Source: Warburgia ugandensis (Eukaryota; Streptophyta; Magnoliopsida; Canellales; Canellaceae). From it: DNA of 64,000 bases. Below the pieces are notes generated by a model. It was not told the origin of the DNA and searched no databases. It saw nothing but the letters and a program-made list of their open reading frames with translations. Below are positions 47,190-64,000 of this stretch, piece by piece. The stretch covers positions 30,526,949-30,590,948 of the forward strand of contig CP141136.1 of assembly GCA_035236585.1 (NCBI GenBank), in the 5' to 3' direction. The position numbers were made by a program, and so were the translations under genes. Numbering within the stretch: position 1 is the first letter of the stretch; each line of letters begins with the position of its first letter.

Positions 47190-50100
47190 CCCATAGGCAA
47201 GGGGTGAGAAACCAAGTCCCTAACCTCATAGTTGAACCACCAGTAGCAGTTGAGCATAAGGCAATTAGAGAATTTTATGCGTCACTCCAGCTTAAACGCC
47301 CTTCATGCCTCCCACAAATGCAAACCATTTTGAACTTAAATCTAGACTCACTCAGTTACGCCCCACATTTTATGGTTGAAAAAGGGAGGATCCATACCTA
47401 CATATCAAGGAATTCCTTGATATTTGCCCTAATTTAAGTTCTAAAATATTTTGTATGACTCAATTAGGCTTAGGTTGTTTTCATTCTCATTAAAGATAAA
47501 GCCAAGTCATGGTTAAATTCTTTAGAGGTTGGTTCCATCAACACATGGGACTAGTTGTCTAGGAAGTTTATGAACAAATTCTTCCCCGTTCATAAGATTA
47601 ATACCCTTCCTAGGGAAATTCTTAACTTCTAGCAAAGAGATGATGACCAATATTGTGAATGCTGCAAATAGTGAAATGAATAGCTACAGTGGTGTCCCCA
47701 TCATGAATTTGAAAAAGAGCAACAAGTTCAATACTTTTAGGAGGTAGTAACACCTCAAAATAGACAAATGATAGACATAGCAAGTGGAGGGACCCTCATG
47801 ATGAAAGATGAGAAAGAGGCTTGGGAGTTTTTTCAAAATTTAGCCAATAATTTCCAGCAATGGGATTATCCCAATAGGAGAGAGAGAAATGCCTAGCATC
47901 AAAAGAAGGGAGGCATATATGAAAGAGGAGTGAACACAGGCATATCTTATATTCTCAACTTGGTGATTGAAATAATTGACAAGTTTAATTCCTTGGGTGG
48001 AAGAGTGGACAAACTTGAAAATATATTTCAAGACTTTATGGTTGCTACTACATCCACTAAGCCTCCACAAGAGGTCTGTGCTATGTGTTCTAGCCCAACC
48101 CATGTAACCACAACATGTCCATCCAATAGAGTGAATATTTTCTAGAACTAGTGAATGTCATGAATGCATATCGCAACCCTAACAACAACCCCTATTCTCA
48201 GACCTATAATCCAGGATGGGCTAGGCATCCCAATTTATCATGGTCAAAGAATAATTATCAGGGAGGATCATCTATGAACCCCATGCATAGAACTTTCCTA
48301 GAGTGTCAGTTCACTAGCAGCCGCCCATTTTTTAGCTCCCTCAGCAAAAGAAACAAACTTTTGAGGAGAACAAATAGTTACTATTAGAAAGATCTTTAAA
48401 ATTAAATGATGATACTGACAAGTCCCTAGATCAATTATAGAATGATAGTTGACATTCCACCAACAACTCTCAAGCTATTTCCAAGTTAGAAATGCAAGTA
48501 AGCCAACTGTCTACTGCATTAAAAGACAGAGGAAAGGAACAGTTTCCTAGTCAATCCATCCTTAACTTTAAGGGCTAATTTTTGATAGGTCTAGTTCATA
48601 GACCCACCATTCTCTTGAGCAAGGAAAGTCCATAATGACCCTTTGGAGTGACTGTTATGTTGATAATCAAGTAGGGCCATGTAAGGAAACTATAAAGGAG
48701 AAGGAATTAGTAAAAATATAGGAGAAAGAGAAGAGACAAAAATCTCCTACTGAACCTTTAGTGGAGGTACCCTATGTACTTAAAGCTCCATTTCCTCAGT
48801 TATTGAACAAAACTAAGAAAGGAACAAATTTCAATGAACTAATGGATATATTCAAGTATGTGCATATTAACATCCCATTACTCAATGCTATTAAGGATAT
48901 TCCTACTTATGCCAAGTTCCTAAAAGAGTTTTGCACATGAAAAAAAGAAGAAGCTTAATGTACAAAAGAAAGCTTGCCTCACCTAGCAAGTGAGCTCTCT
49001 AATACAACACCAGACCCCACCAAAGTTCAAAGACCCACAATGTCCTACAATTTCTTATATCACTGGTGATCATATCATTGATAGGGCACTACTTGATTTA
49101 GGGGCTAGTAACAATTTGTTTCCATATGCTGCCTATGAGAAACTAAAGCTTGGTATTTAGACCAACTACTACCATGTTACAGTTGGTAAATAGGTCAATG
49201 AAAATACAACATGGTATGGCTGAGGATGTGTTGATATAGGTGGACCAATTTTACTATCCTATCTACTTCATCATACTAGATGGATCCTTGCCTATTTGTA
49301 TAGCATTAGATTTATACCAAGAATAGGAATGAAAACTTCTTAATGTTCTCAAAGCATAAAAGACTGCTTTAGGGTGGACCACAGTAGATATTAAGGGGAT
49401 TAGTCCAACTACGTGTATGCATAGGATCCACTTGGAAGAGAACTCTAAACCATCTAGGAAAACACAAAGAGTAAATCTTCGTATGAAGGAGGTGGTAAGA
49501 AATGAAGTACTTAAGCTTTTAGATGTTGGTGTTATATGCCCCATATTTGATAGCACTTGGGTCAGCCTAGTTCAAAATGTCCTCAAGAAATTTAGAGTCA
49601 CAATAATTAGAAATGAGGATAATGAGTTAGTGCCCACTTGCATGATCATCAAAAATTGAACTCTGTCACGAGAAAAGACCACTTTCCTCTTCCCTTCATC
49701 GATGAAATGCTTAAGAGGTTAGCTAGTCATAGTTATTATTGCTTTCTTGATGGTCATTTTGACTATAACTAGATTCCTATAGCACTTGAAGATTAGAAGA
49801 AGAATACCTTCACCTACCCTTTTAGGACCTTTGATATTGCTGCATGCCTTTTGGACTTTATAATGCTCCAACTACTTTTCAAATGTGTGTATTGAGCATA
49901 TTTTAAGACACTATGAAGAGATTTATAGAGGTGTTTATGGATGACTTTTCAATATTTGGTTCTTCATTTGATGAGTGCCCGTACCAGTTAAAGTTAGTTC
50001 TTACAAGGTGTTAAGAAAAGAACTTTGTGTTGAACTGGGAGAAATGTCATTTATGGTGCAAAATGGCATTGCTGTAGACCATATAATATCACATAATGGT

Positions 50101-51990
50101 ATATGGGTAAACAAGGCTAAGGTGGACTTAATCTTTCACCTTCCTCCAAGGACAGTGAAAGAAATCCACTATGTTTAGACGATGCTGGTTTTATAGATGA
50201 TTCATCAATGATTTTAGTAAAATTATTAGGCTCTTATGTAATACTTACAAAGGAGGCATCATTCGACTTCGATGATGACTCAAAGAAAGCATTTGAGCAC
50301 CTAAAGGCTCAATTGACCTTTGCACCTATTATTCGACTACTTGACTGGAGTGTACCATCTGAAATAATGTGTGACGCTTCAGATTACTCAATCGAGGCTG
50401 TGTTGGGATAGTGTATTGATAAATTTCCAAGTGATATACAACACTAGCAAAACACCTAATGATACCCAACTCAACTATTCAATCATAAAAAAGAGAGTTG
50501 TTGGTAGTTGTGTTCGCACTAGGTAAGTTTAGATCTTACTTGTTAGAATCTAAGGTTATAGTATACTTGGACCGTGCAACACTAAAATATCTCTTTTCTT
50601 AAAAGCATGCAAACTTAAGCTGATCTGATAAATACTATTAGAACATATGTGCCTATAACACACACTTTTCTAAATGAATAGCTATTGGACATTTCCCAGT
50701 TACCTTGATATGGGACATAGTCAATTATCTTGTTATAGGTCAAATGGCTAGTGATTGGACTAAACAAGATAGAAAAAGATTTATTGCTAAGGTTTGACAC
50801 TTTATTTGGGATGATCCATACTTCTTTAAGTATTGTCCCAATCAAGTCATTGGGAGATACATACCCAATAGTGAACACAATGAAATCTTCTCCTTTTGTC
50901 ATGACCATGCTTTTTGGACCATTTTATTTCTACAAATAAGTGCAAAGATTTTGTTGTGTGGTTATTATTGGTCCATAATTTTTAGGGATTCACATGCTCA
51001 CTACATAGCATGCGGAAGGTGTTAAAGGTTAGGAAGTATAGGAAGAAAAAATATGATGCCCTTAATCCCCATTCTTATTGTAGAGCCTTCTGACATTTAT
51101 GGCATTGATTTTATGGGAACATTCCTTAACTCCTTTGGATATCTGTACATCCTTGTGGGGGTGGATTATGTGTCAAAAGAAGTTGAAGCCATACTGTGTA
51201 AGATCAATGATCACTGGGTAGTGGTGAAGTTCTTAAAAGAAAATATATTTGTATGCTTTCATACCCCCAAGGCTATAATTTGATGTGGGTAAACACTTTT
51301 GAAATAGGGGGTTTGAGAACTTAATGAAGAAATATGGTGTAAAACATAGGATAGTGACCCCTTATCATCCCTAGAGCAATGGACAAGTAGAGGTGTCCAA
51401 TCAGCAAATAAAGTAAATTTTAGAAAAGATACTCAATCAAAATAGGAAAGACTAGTCTTTGAGACTTAGTGACACTTTATGAGCTATCCTATAGCATTTA
51501 AGACTCCTATAGGCATGTCACCCTACTTCCTAGTCTATGGAAAGGCCTTCCACCTTCTAGTATAACTTGAACATAAGGCATATTAGGCCATCAAAAAGCT
51601 CAATTTTGACTTACATATTATTAGAACCCACATAAAATACAACCCAATGAGTTAGGTGAATTAATAAAAGATCCATATGAGTCTTCAAAGTTATACAAAG
51701 ACTGTATGAAGAGTAATCATGACAAACATATCTTAAGAAAGTCCTTTACCCTATGACAAAAGGTCCTATTATATAATTCTAAGTTACATCTATTTCAAGG
51801 AAAACTTCAATCTTAATAGGCTGAACCCTACATAATACATACTATATATCCTCATGGGGCCATCGAGATAGAAAAGGATGGAGAGATTTGCAAAGTAAAT
51901 GGGTAAAGGATGAAACCCTTCCTAGAGTTGATAAACCCTGAGGTGGAAGAAACATTCCTTGAGAGACTGATCTACCAACCTCAACATGGC
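47190..51990 (+). mobile_element. Athila-like Ty3/gypsy gag-pol remnant
   Basis: In order on the plus strand: gag (DKAKSWLNSLEVGSINTWD-like near 47.5 kb); a CCHC knuckle (CAMCSSPTHVTTTC, 48.08-48.12 kb); protease (DRALLDLGASNNLFPYAAYE, 49.08-49.15 kb); RT (FMDDFSIFGSSFDECP, 49.93-49.98 kb); RNase H (DFDDDSKKAFEHLKAQLTF and EIMCDASDYSIEAVLG, 50.26-50.41 kb); integrase (DIYGIDFMGTFLNSFGYLY, 51.09-51.15 kb); and the integrase C-terminus near 51.7-51.92 kb. This is the full domain order of an Athila-type element. It is broken by dozens of stops and frameshifts; none of it is functional. Confidence 0.88.
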
Positions 51991-52129
51991 CAAAGATACC
52001 TGCAGACATGAGCTATATTCACCATCATTTCACACTACATTTGGTTGAAAACATAAAATTTCTGCTCATTGGGAGGCAACCTAGGAATTTTTAGAGTCTA
52101 TGTATTCTACATTGCTCATTAATCATATA

Positions 52130-53215
52130 ATATCCTACATTTCAAAACATTGGGGTCAATGTTTATTTTAGGTTGGGGGTGTATATGTGCATAGATATTT
52201 TTTAATTTTCTTTAATTTTAGTTTTTTAAAAAGTTTTTTGAAGGTTTTAAGGTCAAAGTTCCTCTACTGTGATGAGAATTGGATTGTTTGAAGTTTAATA
52301 CTTCTACTACTTTAGCCTCTTAATAGAAATGCATATGATCAATGTTGCATCTTATTTACATCCTTAAGTATTTTATGAAAGTTAAATCTTGAAATATATT
52401 ACAGAGTGCATAGTTTGGACCGATAGATAGTTATGACTCAAAGACCTTGAGGAAATTAGTGGAGACCTATAACCATGTGAGCTTTAGAGTCTATCTTCTT
52501 TTTGGGGGTTATAAGTAAATCTATATTTTCTTCAACGTACAATTACTTTTGAAAGATCATAGTATCTTTGTTTAGGTTAAATTACTAGGAATAAATAGGA
52601 ATACTAACTTTATTTCTTGAACATTTATTGAATTTGCTAGGCATTAAGAAACCTAGGAAATAATATAGGCTATCCTTGTTTTTGCCTAAAGACATAAAGC
52701 CTACTTAGTACACTATACTATTAGTTAGACCCTTTGAGCCTCTTAATAGGCCTTTTACTTTTCAAAACCCAATTACCTTGACCTCGAAACACAGTAAAAT
52801 AATTAACCATTACCTATCTTTCAAAAATGAGTAGAAAAGTTTAGAAAAGGGACAAAAGTCAAAGAAGTGAAAAATATAGAAAATATAGCGCAAAGTATTC
52901 TTTCTTAGAAGATTAAAGTCTAGGAAAAGAAAAGTTGAATAAGGAGAAAGAAAAGAAATAGAAAAGATATTCACCTCAGTGTAGTCACAGAAAAGTTGCC
53001 TAGATAACCAATTGAATACCTCTACTTAGATTTGAACTTTGAATTCATATATCCTTCTTTTTAGAACCTACCCCAAGCCTACGTTTAGTCCTATCTAAGG
53101 ACCTATTGATCTAAGGTGGAAAATGATCTTAATGAGGATATAAATATTAAGGGAATAAGATGAAATAGTTCTATTGGTCTTGATAAAGGCTTCTATTATT
53201 AGGGATCATATTCCT
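52130..53215 (+). mobile_element. Athila-like 3' non-coding region
   Basis: After pol comes TTTTAGGTTGGGGGTGTATA at about 52168-52187, the G-rich motif that follows pol in Athila-type elements. About 1 kb of AT-rich, purine-rich non-coding DNA follows (GAAAAGTTGAATAAGGAGAA near 52.93 kb). No 3' LTR was identified before copy B of the Tat-like element begins. Confidence 0.6.
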
Positions 53216-53219
53216 TTGT

Positions 53220-54975
53220 TCCTACAACAACATCAACAATAATTGACTTGGGACAATGTGTTGTAAGAAGCAAGGTGTATTCTACATGCCCTCAGTATAA
53301 TGTTGTTGGACATTTAAAGAAAGTAGCCATTTCTATGAACAAATATTGTGCACTGGTAATGTCACTAGAGTTGTGTTATACACTCATTAACAACCTTAGT
53401 GGTCTTGATTTACTAACTAATGAATTCCACAAGGTCAATGTGGGCAAACCTGACTACATGTCCATCTTTTTCAATGATAGTGATCACCAATTTGGCATGA
53501 AATCCCATAGCAAATCCTCATTTATAGTGGCTAAATTATCCCATAAAGTTGTCACTAAAATCATGATTGACCTAAGGTCTGCCATTAATTTACTTTCCTT
53601 ATGAAACTTGTCTCTTTGTGACTTGAGCAAGAAAGATCTCACTAATAGCAACCTTATGATTCAAGGATTTGATCAGAGCAGTCAAAAGGCCATCACAATA
53701 ACTTATATAAACTTAGAGTGGGGGATGTAGACTCTAAAGCCTTGTTCTATGTAATAGATGTTCATCACTAGGACATCCACAATTACATGAAAACAAATTA
53801 GTCCCATCAACCCTCCATTAGTGTCTTAAGTATGTTAATGATTGTGTAAAGAAGTGTGTTTGGGCTGATTCTTATCCTTTCATTGTTGTAGAATCTCATA
53901 TAGCTTGTGTTAGATTCTACTTTACTAAAGCTTCTAACACTATGAATTGAATCCTAATGATCCAGGGCACAATGGTTTAGCAACATTATTGAGTGATTAT
54001 CTCCCTTAGATGGTTGAGGCATTAAAGACCCTCAAGAAAAGGTCAAAGCATTACCAATATGGGAGTCCAAGAATTCACCTCGATCATGTTATAGTAAGCA
54101 TTTACGACATATGATTTAAAGAATGGATGTCAATCTGGACTAACCTCATATGAAGCCATGCTTAGAAAGAGCTAGAATTTAGCATTGCATCAAGAGATTA
54201 GACTCTTGCTCTCATAGAATAGTGTTAGCTGTCTATAATCTAATCCAATCATCACTCTTGCAAGCACAAATACCATCACCATATCAGAGGCCTACTTTTG
54301 TAAGCACTTCCTTGTCTAAACAAGTGAAGAAAGGTTATGTAACATTCTCTTTTCTTGGATGTACCACAAGATGCTTGGGTTAGAGCCTTTAGTAGTTGTA
54401 CATAAATTAGCAATTGATTCCTCATCCTATAAAAAAGCACAAAGATGCTTTAAGCTTAAATTGTAACAACAAAGAGAGATTGAAGTTGAAAAGCTCATAA
54501 AAGCTAGTTTTATGAGGGAAGTTGAGTATCCTCGCGGATTGCTAATATTGTTTCCATGCAAACAAAGAACAGAAAAATATGCATGTGTGTTCATTTTCGC
54601 AACCTAAAATCCATATGCCTTAGGGACCATTTACTTTTGCCAATTACAAAAATACTTGTAGGTTCCACCATTGGTTATGATAGATTATCTTTCATGGATG
54701 AATCCTCTAGATACAATTAAATCAAAATGAATCCTTGAGATGAAAAATGTAAAACATTTCGTACACTTAAAGGCATTTTCTATTACAAAATTTATATTGT
54801 TTGATCTTAAAAAGCTGGCATGACTTATAAGCAAACCATGACCATTTTATTTGATGGCCTCATCCATGATAGAGTTGAGTGTTACATTGATGTTTTCATA
54901 GTAAATTGAAACAATCCCAATCACACCTAAAGATTTAGATATTGTATTTCAACATTTACAAAAATGATAACCTTT
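53220..54975 (+). mobile_element. Tat-like Ty3/gypsy protease and reverse transcriptase, copy B
   Basis: It parallels copy A almost line by line. The protease region has IVAKLSHKVVTKIMIDLRSA and INLLSL near 53.52-53.60 kb. The RT region has KLIKASFMREVEYPRGLLI-like text near 54.5 kb and PFYLMASSMIELS (degraded) near 54.86 kb. Stops differ from those of copy A, so the copies decayed separately. It is 5'-truncated or joined at about 53.22 kb to the Athila-like 3' region; gag is missing. Confidence 0.78.
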
Positions 54976-54984
54976 TGTTTTCAA

Positions 54985-55690
54985 TGTAGGAGGATGCTTA
55001 GTAATCATGTACGAGTTGTCTTGGAAGTGATAATCACATTCCTCCCTCTTAGCTAGGGCCATGGCTCCTTTTAAGGCTTGGACCTCACAACAAGCATAGG
55101 TATCCATGTTGAAGGTCAATTCCCAACTCCAGTCTCTAGTCTTAACTTCAATGATCTTAGTGTCACCTTAATTATTTTTTCCTAACCCTTTCTCTAAACT
55201 AACATCCTAATGCTTTTCTAGGTTTCTCACATTTATTTAAAGGATTTAGGATCCTTAGCATCTTGAATATCAATGGAAGCTGGGACATTATTAGTTGGTT
55301 TAAGTTCATGCTTGATGTTGGCATTTTAGATTCATATTGAAAGCTATTGAGTGGTGGATCGGACATCAACCTTTTCATAGTCAATACTGGGGATTCTAAC
55401 TCACTATATGTTAGTTGTGGCTACACTAACATCACCATGACAATGGCGAATTTTCCATTGGAAAAGAATATAACATATTGGTGTTGGGAGGATGAGACAA
55501 CACCCACTTGATGTGACCATACTCTACCTAAGAGGAGATTGAAGTGGGACTGATCTCTAAGTTGAGGAATGAGATATGAAATTCAGTAGGCACAATCTTC
55601 ATGGTGATGATGGTCTCACTAATAGATTCTCTTCAAGTGTTATCATAAGCATAAGTGGATGATTTGGTGTTTTTAAAAGTGGAAACATTG
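54985..55690 (-). mobile_element. Antisense gypsy protease-like segment, copy B
   Basis: The minus strand reads TKSSTYAYDNT, stop, RESISETI, then FHISFLNLEIS, and further on FNMDTYACCEVQALKGAMA. It corresponds residue by residue, with substitutions, to the antisense segment of copy A, and starts at the same point behind the RT. Confidence 0.65.
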
Positions 55691-55793
55691 ATTCCTATTT
55701 TTTTTAATAGCCTTAATTTTATATTCCATGTATGTAAAAAAATTAATTTAAATATAAAAAAAGACTTCTCACTTAAATAGGAGGGGCTAATTT

Positions 55794-58712
<2,919 letters not shown>

Positions 58713-58849
58713 TCAAACTCGCCAAACCAATCATCTCATTTCCTACACCACAACAACCTATACATTCATCTAGATTACTGATCTATCTCCATCTCGCAAA
58801 AAAAATTGACAGAGAATAGTAGGAATGTGGCAGAGGAGGTGATTGTAGG

Positions 58850-61828
58850 CATTGGGTAGATTGGAAGATCTGGTTTGTCATCTTACTCATTGCAAGAGGA
58901 GTGAAAGCCCTTAAGAATAGTGGAAATTTGGTAAGAAATGGCAATTGATTGGAGCCAAAATATTAAATTAGTTTTTTATAAAAAAAATTCAAAATTGCAA
59001 TCAATTAAGTGATAAATGAAGTACTGATGTAATGATTTGACTAAGAATAGTTGCACGACATAGATAGTGATCATCTAGCAAAAAAATCTAAACAAATTCC
59101 TAGCTCAACGATCAATTGATCTGAACCATATGTTTCAGGTAAAATGATTTTGAATGGATCACCTTTAATTATGAATGTTTATGCAAATATGAGTATTAGA
59201 TCTATATTTTATAGCTTAGATTGGTTTAGATCTAATTAAAATTCATAGATCAATGACTTAAAAGTCAATCTAAGATTCTCGATTGTCTATTATAGATTGA
59301 TCTAACTATTGGATGTTTGATCAATCACTTTAAACTTCTAATTAGTTAGATCTAAACCATTATAAAAATTCCTAGAATTTTTCTAGTAGCTAAGGATCTT
59401 TGAACTATCAAATCTGACTATCTATGATTCGATTAGAGGTCGAATTTGCCTTAGAATTAATAAAACAAAGCATGTAACAAAGATCTAATGATAATTAATC
59501 ATGAAATCAAGGTCAAATGCATTGATTTAGATGGATGACATTGTTTTAACAATACTAATTAGATCCTAACCATAGAATCATGACCAAATACATTAATTTA
59601 ACTAATTTAGTACCATTTTCCATAATGGATTAGATCATGACCATCAAATAGCAATAAATTGTAAATTTGACATGTTTAGGTGATGAAAATTCGTATAGCA
59701 TAGATTTGATCCATAAATAAGATCATTTTATAAATCAGTAGTTGGGGACACCGATCCATAGATTTGATCCTTTATTTAAGTAGATCAATTATTCCAGATA
59801 ATTTGAATCATTGATTGAAAATTGAATGGTGTGATATTAAATTATATGACGTAACGAATGTTACATTAGCTCATCAAAACAATTGTTGCTGAGGCTAAGA
59901 TTATAAGAATTCATGTTGATATAAGATGGAATTCCAAAGATTAACGCCTTTATGATTTTGGGATAATCTAGACCTTAAGATCATAAATTAACTTAAAGTT
60001 TATGTATATGTATTAAAATAGAAATTCTATGCACTACATAGTTCTAGACATGGTTGGACAAACTTGAAATTAGTGTATGACGATAATCAAGGGAAAAACT
60101 TATGGAAATCGATAGATTTGCAGTCTAAGGTAGGTGTTCTGACATTACATGTTTTTGTACTAAAATTGAATTTTCAAAGAATCATGTTCAATTAAATGAA
60201 ATCCTAATTTGGTTTAGGAGAATTGTCACATTTTTAGAGTTATTATGATTATTGTTGAGATCTTTAGAACTTTATCAAAGTATTAGATCTAAATTGTTTA
60301 TAGTTTTGGTTTATTCCATTATATATATATATATATATTCTAAATGTGAAATCTAGTAAATTTAACATGATTTAAAATGATACATTTACATAGTATTGAT
60401 ATAAGCATATCGTGATTTGATTTTAAAAATTATTAGTATATGATTGATGAGTCGTATTGGGTTCAGAGGTACCAGATTTGACTCCTTGTTTTCTGAGGAT
60501 TTGTTTTTGATGTGCACTTTTTCCTAGTGTACACTATGTTAGTAGCGTAGTAGGGTCGGCTACCCGCTCTCTGAAATTTAAATACATGTTATTGCCATGA
60601 TTGGATTTTTCCTATGTGGGTATCATGGGAAGGCCCCACCTAGTGTTGATTGACATCCCCATGTGGTGCAGATCGTAGTCTCTCTGCTATGGTATCGGTG
60701 ATTGATAACACAGATGGACTAGTTTTGGGTTCCAGATACAAAGTGGTCCATGTGTTTCTTTCTTATTTGTGGATGTGACATGGCGCATGAGTGAAATAAG
60801 GTGATGATTCCTTGTATTGATATGGCATGACGATGCCTTGATGTTGTTAAAATACCCTTGAAAATCATGAGATAAAGAAATTTCTAAGTGATGAATCTTT
60901 ATAATTTTGAAAATATTATATGAGTTTTGTAACTTCCTGAGTGCATCATTATCGTAGTGTAATATTGCAAAGAGTGTGAACTTTAATTATCTGACATTAT
61001 TGGTAGTACCATCTTTGAATTTGTATTTGAATACTTTGCCCTATTACATGATTTGAATTAGCCATTTTACTTACATGATAATGATTATTTAAATCCATCA
61101 GATTTTTCTTTTATATTCTTCCATGGAATATAGTGCTTAATTGGAATTGTTAAGTATTAAATGTAATGTTAGACACCTACCCAAGCATAGCTTATTAAGA
61201 TATTGAAGTGTTTATAGTATCTTAGATCTGAATAAGTAATTGAGAGTAGCAATCAGTTGGATAGAGGCAGACAAGACTTATAGTGGGAAGAGTTAGACGA
61301 AGACTATAGTAGTATTAATTGGCATTATTGATGTATCTAAATACTTGAACCGTTTAACTTCAAACTTTCTTTATGACTTGGACTTATCTACATATGGAAT
61401 TATGTATAATGGACTATGAATTGTGATTGTAAGAGATTTTGGGTAAATAGTGATATTTTAATATTTGTTTGTTAAAAACTATTATTGCTTTAATTTTTTT
61501 TTTGAATTTAAGTATGGGTGTAAAGACAAAGTCTCCAAGTATATTGATGATAATTGTGTAATTATCAGATGTTGTCACATCGCATGCGTTAAATGCGAAT
61601 GTCCCAAATATTGAGGAAACTTTACTTGATTTTAGGTAGAAATGGGATGTCTATTTCATAGTTAAGTCCACGTTTTTGGGAAAGCTATGACACTCAGAGT
61701 TTTTGAAAAAAGTGTTTTCTTAACGAAAATATTTTGTTATTTGTTTTTCAAAAAGAAATTTTCATAATAGGGATCCTGACTTATTTAAAAATAAATTAAA
61801 AATATATTTGAGAACCCCGGTTGTCATA
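58850..61828 (+). mobile_element. 5' LTR of a Tekay/Del-like Ty3/gypsy element
   Basis: It is non-coding and ends CCCCGGTTGTCATA, then AT and TGGTAGAAC, a decayed form of the arrangement GGTTGTCACA-AT-TGGTATCAGAGC seen at 13982. It contains blocks parallel to the solo LTR (GGTCGGCTACCCGCTCTCTG; CTCTGCTATGGTATCGGTGA). A gag follows. The left end is not fixed, so 58850 is nominal. A short AT repeat lies at 60319-60338. Confidence 0.65.
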
Positions 61829-61960
61829 ATTGGTAGAACTTAGTTTATCCCGTTCATAGGTAGTCTGATAAGTCTATAAAGTCACAATAGTCCATAAAGT
61901 GTTGTAGTGAAGAGTGACTTAGAAGCAAAACTCACACAAATTGTATTGATTTTGAAATAG

Positions 61961-63010
<1,050 letters not shown>

Positions 63011-63658
63011 TTTGTATCCTTTCTCTCAGTCCACGTTCCTGGAAAAAGCAAATGGAAGATTCCCACATAAAAATGTCTTTTTGTTTCAAAAGGTCCATCC
63101 ATTTTTCTCACTCTCTCAACCTTCTAGTCAAGCCCTTTGCATCCAAAATAGCTTCTTAACATATGAATCTATCATCCCTCGGCTGTCATACAATGAATGG
63201 AGCAGAAATTGACATTTTTTTCCTTTCCTCCACATTTTTTGCAAATTCTAAACATTCTGCAACAAAGCAATCATGAATCAAGCACAAGAAAAATGCTCTC
63301 ATCCTAGAACAAGGATATTTCATCATAGGAAAGTTGCTGAGCTATGCCTGTGAAGAAGAATACATTTCTTCCATTTCTCAGCATGTTTTGCCAATTATGA
63401 ACTTCTTCTTTGAAGCTGATTATGCATCAGGAAGACCTAATTCTCTTGTTCTGGGGAACTAGGGTATTTCATAGAAAAAAGGTTAAGGACTATGCCAATA
63501 AGTTAAGAAGCCTAGTACATTAATCCTAAAGCTCCTCTTGATCATCTTCCCTGCATACTCCATATCCTGGGTACTAGAGGGACAATAGTTACTGATTAAC
63601 AAACATTGGGTAAAATTGGTCACACTACATGAATCCTGTACGAAACTAGTAATTTATT

Positions 63659-63660
<2 letters not shown>
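63011..63660. other. Stretch without recognised feature
   Basis: No domain seen. A loose direct similarity (GGATATTTCATCATAGGAAA near 63.31 kb and GGGTATTTCATAGAAAAAAG near 63.46 kb, each followed by CTATGCC) suggests an old duplication. Confidence 0.4.
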
Positions 63661-63743
<83 letters not shown>

Positions 63744-64000
63744 AGACCTTATCCCAATTAGGGGTCGGCCACATGAATCTTATTCCTCCATTCCACTCTA
63801 TTAAATACCATGGCTTCATTTAGTCCCAAAGTTTTTAAATCTTTTCGCACCACTTCTATCCACGTTCTTTTGGGCCTTCCCCTTGCCCTTTTAGAACCTT
63901 TAACTTGTATTGCCACACTCCTTCTAAGTGGTGTCGTTGTTGGCCTCCTTTGAATATGTCCAAACCATCTAAGTCTAATCTCCCTCATCTTGTTACCTAT
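63661..64000 (-). mobile_element. RTE-type LINE 3' end with expanded CAT/ATG tail, runs off right edge
   Basis: The plus strand starts with 83 bp of pure CAT repeat (63661-63743), then AAGACCTTATCCCAATTAGG. The minus strand translates upstream as EWRNKIHVADP, ARGRPKRTWIEVVRKDLKTL and MREIRLRWFGHIQRRPTTTP, the best preserved C-terminus of this family in the window (76 open codons). The rest of the element lies beyond position 64000. Confidence 0.88.

Noticed and set aside
63616-63804. Frame with about 27 consecutive His residues
   Set aside because: It is the translation of the CAT repeat at the LINE tail, not a metal-binding protein.

Overview
This is nuclear DNA of a flowering plant. It is AT-rich, carries one host gene with canonical GT/AG introns, and is otherwise packed with decayed plant transposable elements: RTE- and L1-type LINEs, a tRNA-derived SINE resembling the Au family, Ty1/copia, and Ty3/gypsy of chromovirus, Athila-like and Tat-like types. 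I could not identify the species. No bacterial-type operon, CRISPR array, rRNA or tRNA gene was seen.

Left third (1-21,750): one host gene on the minus strand, a WD40-repeat protein resembling the WDR13-like family. Six coding exons can be assembled in consistent phase (21474-21298, 19306-19197, 10607-10538, 10350-10209, 10086-9949, 503-364), giving 777 nt or 259 codons. The gene continues past the left edge. Its introns of 2.0, 8.6, 0.19, 0.12 and 9.4 kb are filled with mobile DNA. The 9.4-kb intron holds a stacked nest: a long-armed inverted-repeat element, a full-length but dead RTE LINE inserted in it with a target duplication, a LINE 3' fragment inside that LINE, and a SINE with its own target duplication. 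It also holds a copia gag remnant split by another SINE. The 8.6-kb intron holds an LTR-retrotransposon remnant whose 1.06-kb LTR is almost entirely a giant inverted repeat, then a copia pol remnant.

Middle (21,750-33,150): beyond the gene's 5' end is a minus-strand graveyard. An RTE tail is followed by L1-type LINE pieces (RNase H, zinc finger, RT, endonuclease), apparently split by a chromovirus with one LTR and polypurine tract, and by another RTE LINE.

Right half (33,150-64,000): plus-strand Ty3/gypsy remnants. Two related chimeric Tat-like elements (about 38.4-43.5 kb and 53.2-58.7 kb) share the same odd architecture: sense protease-RT, then an antisense protease-like segment, then a long LTR-like region beginning with a very long GA microsatellite. 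Between them lie a 2.94-kb solo LTR with a perfect 5-bp target duplication and a long Athila-like gag-pol remnant. At the right end are a Tekay/Del-like LTR, degraded primer site and gag with a 127-bp pure CA tract, and a last RTE LINE tail that begins as an 83-bp CAT microsatellite.

Every mobile element seen is disrupted by stops or frameshifts. The only apparently functional protein-coding gene is the WD40 gene. The items most worth a second look are the palindromic LTR inside the gene, the duplicated chimeric Tat-like element with antisense protease, and the nested insertion chain with readable target duplications.
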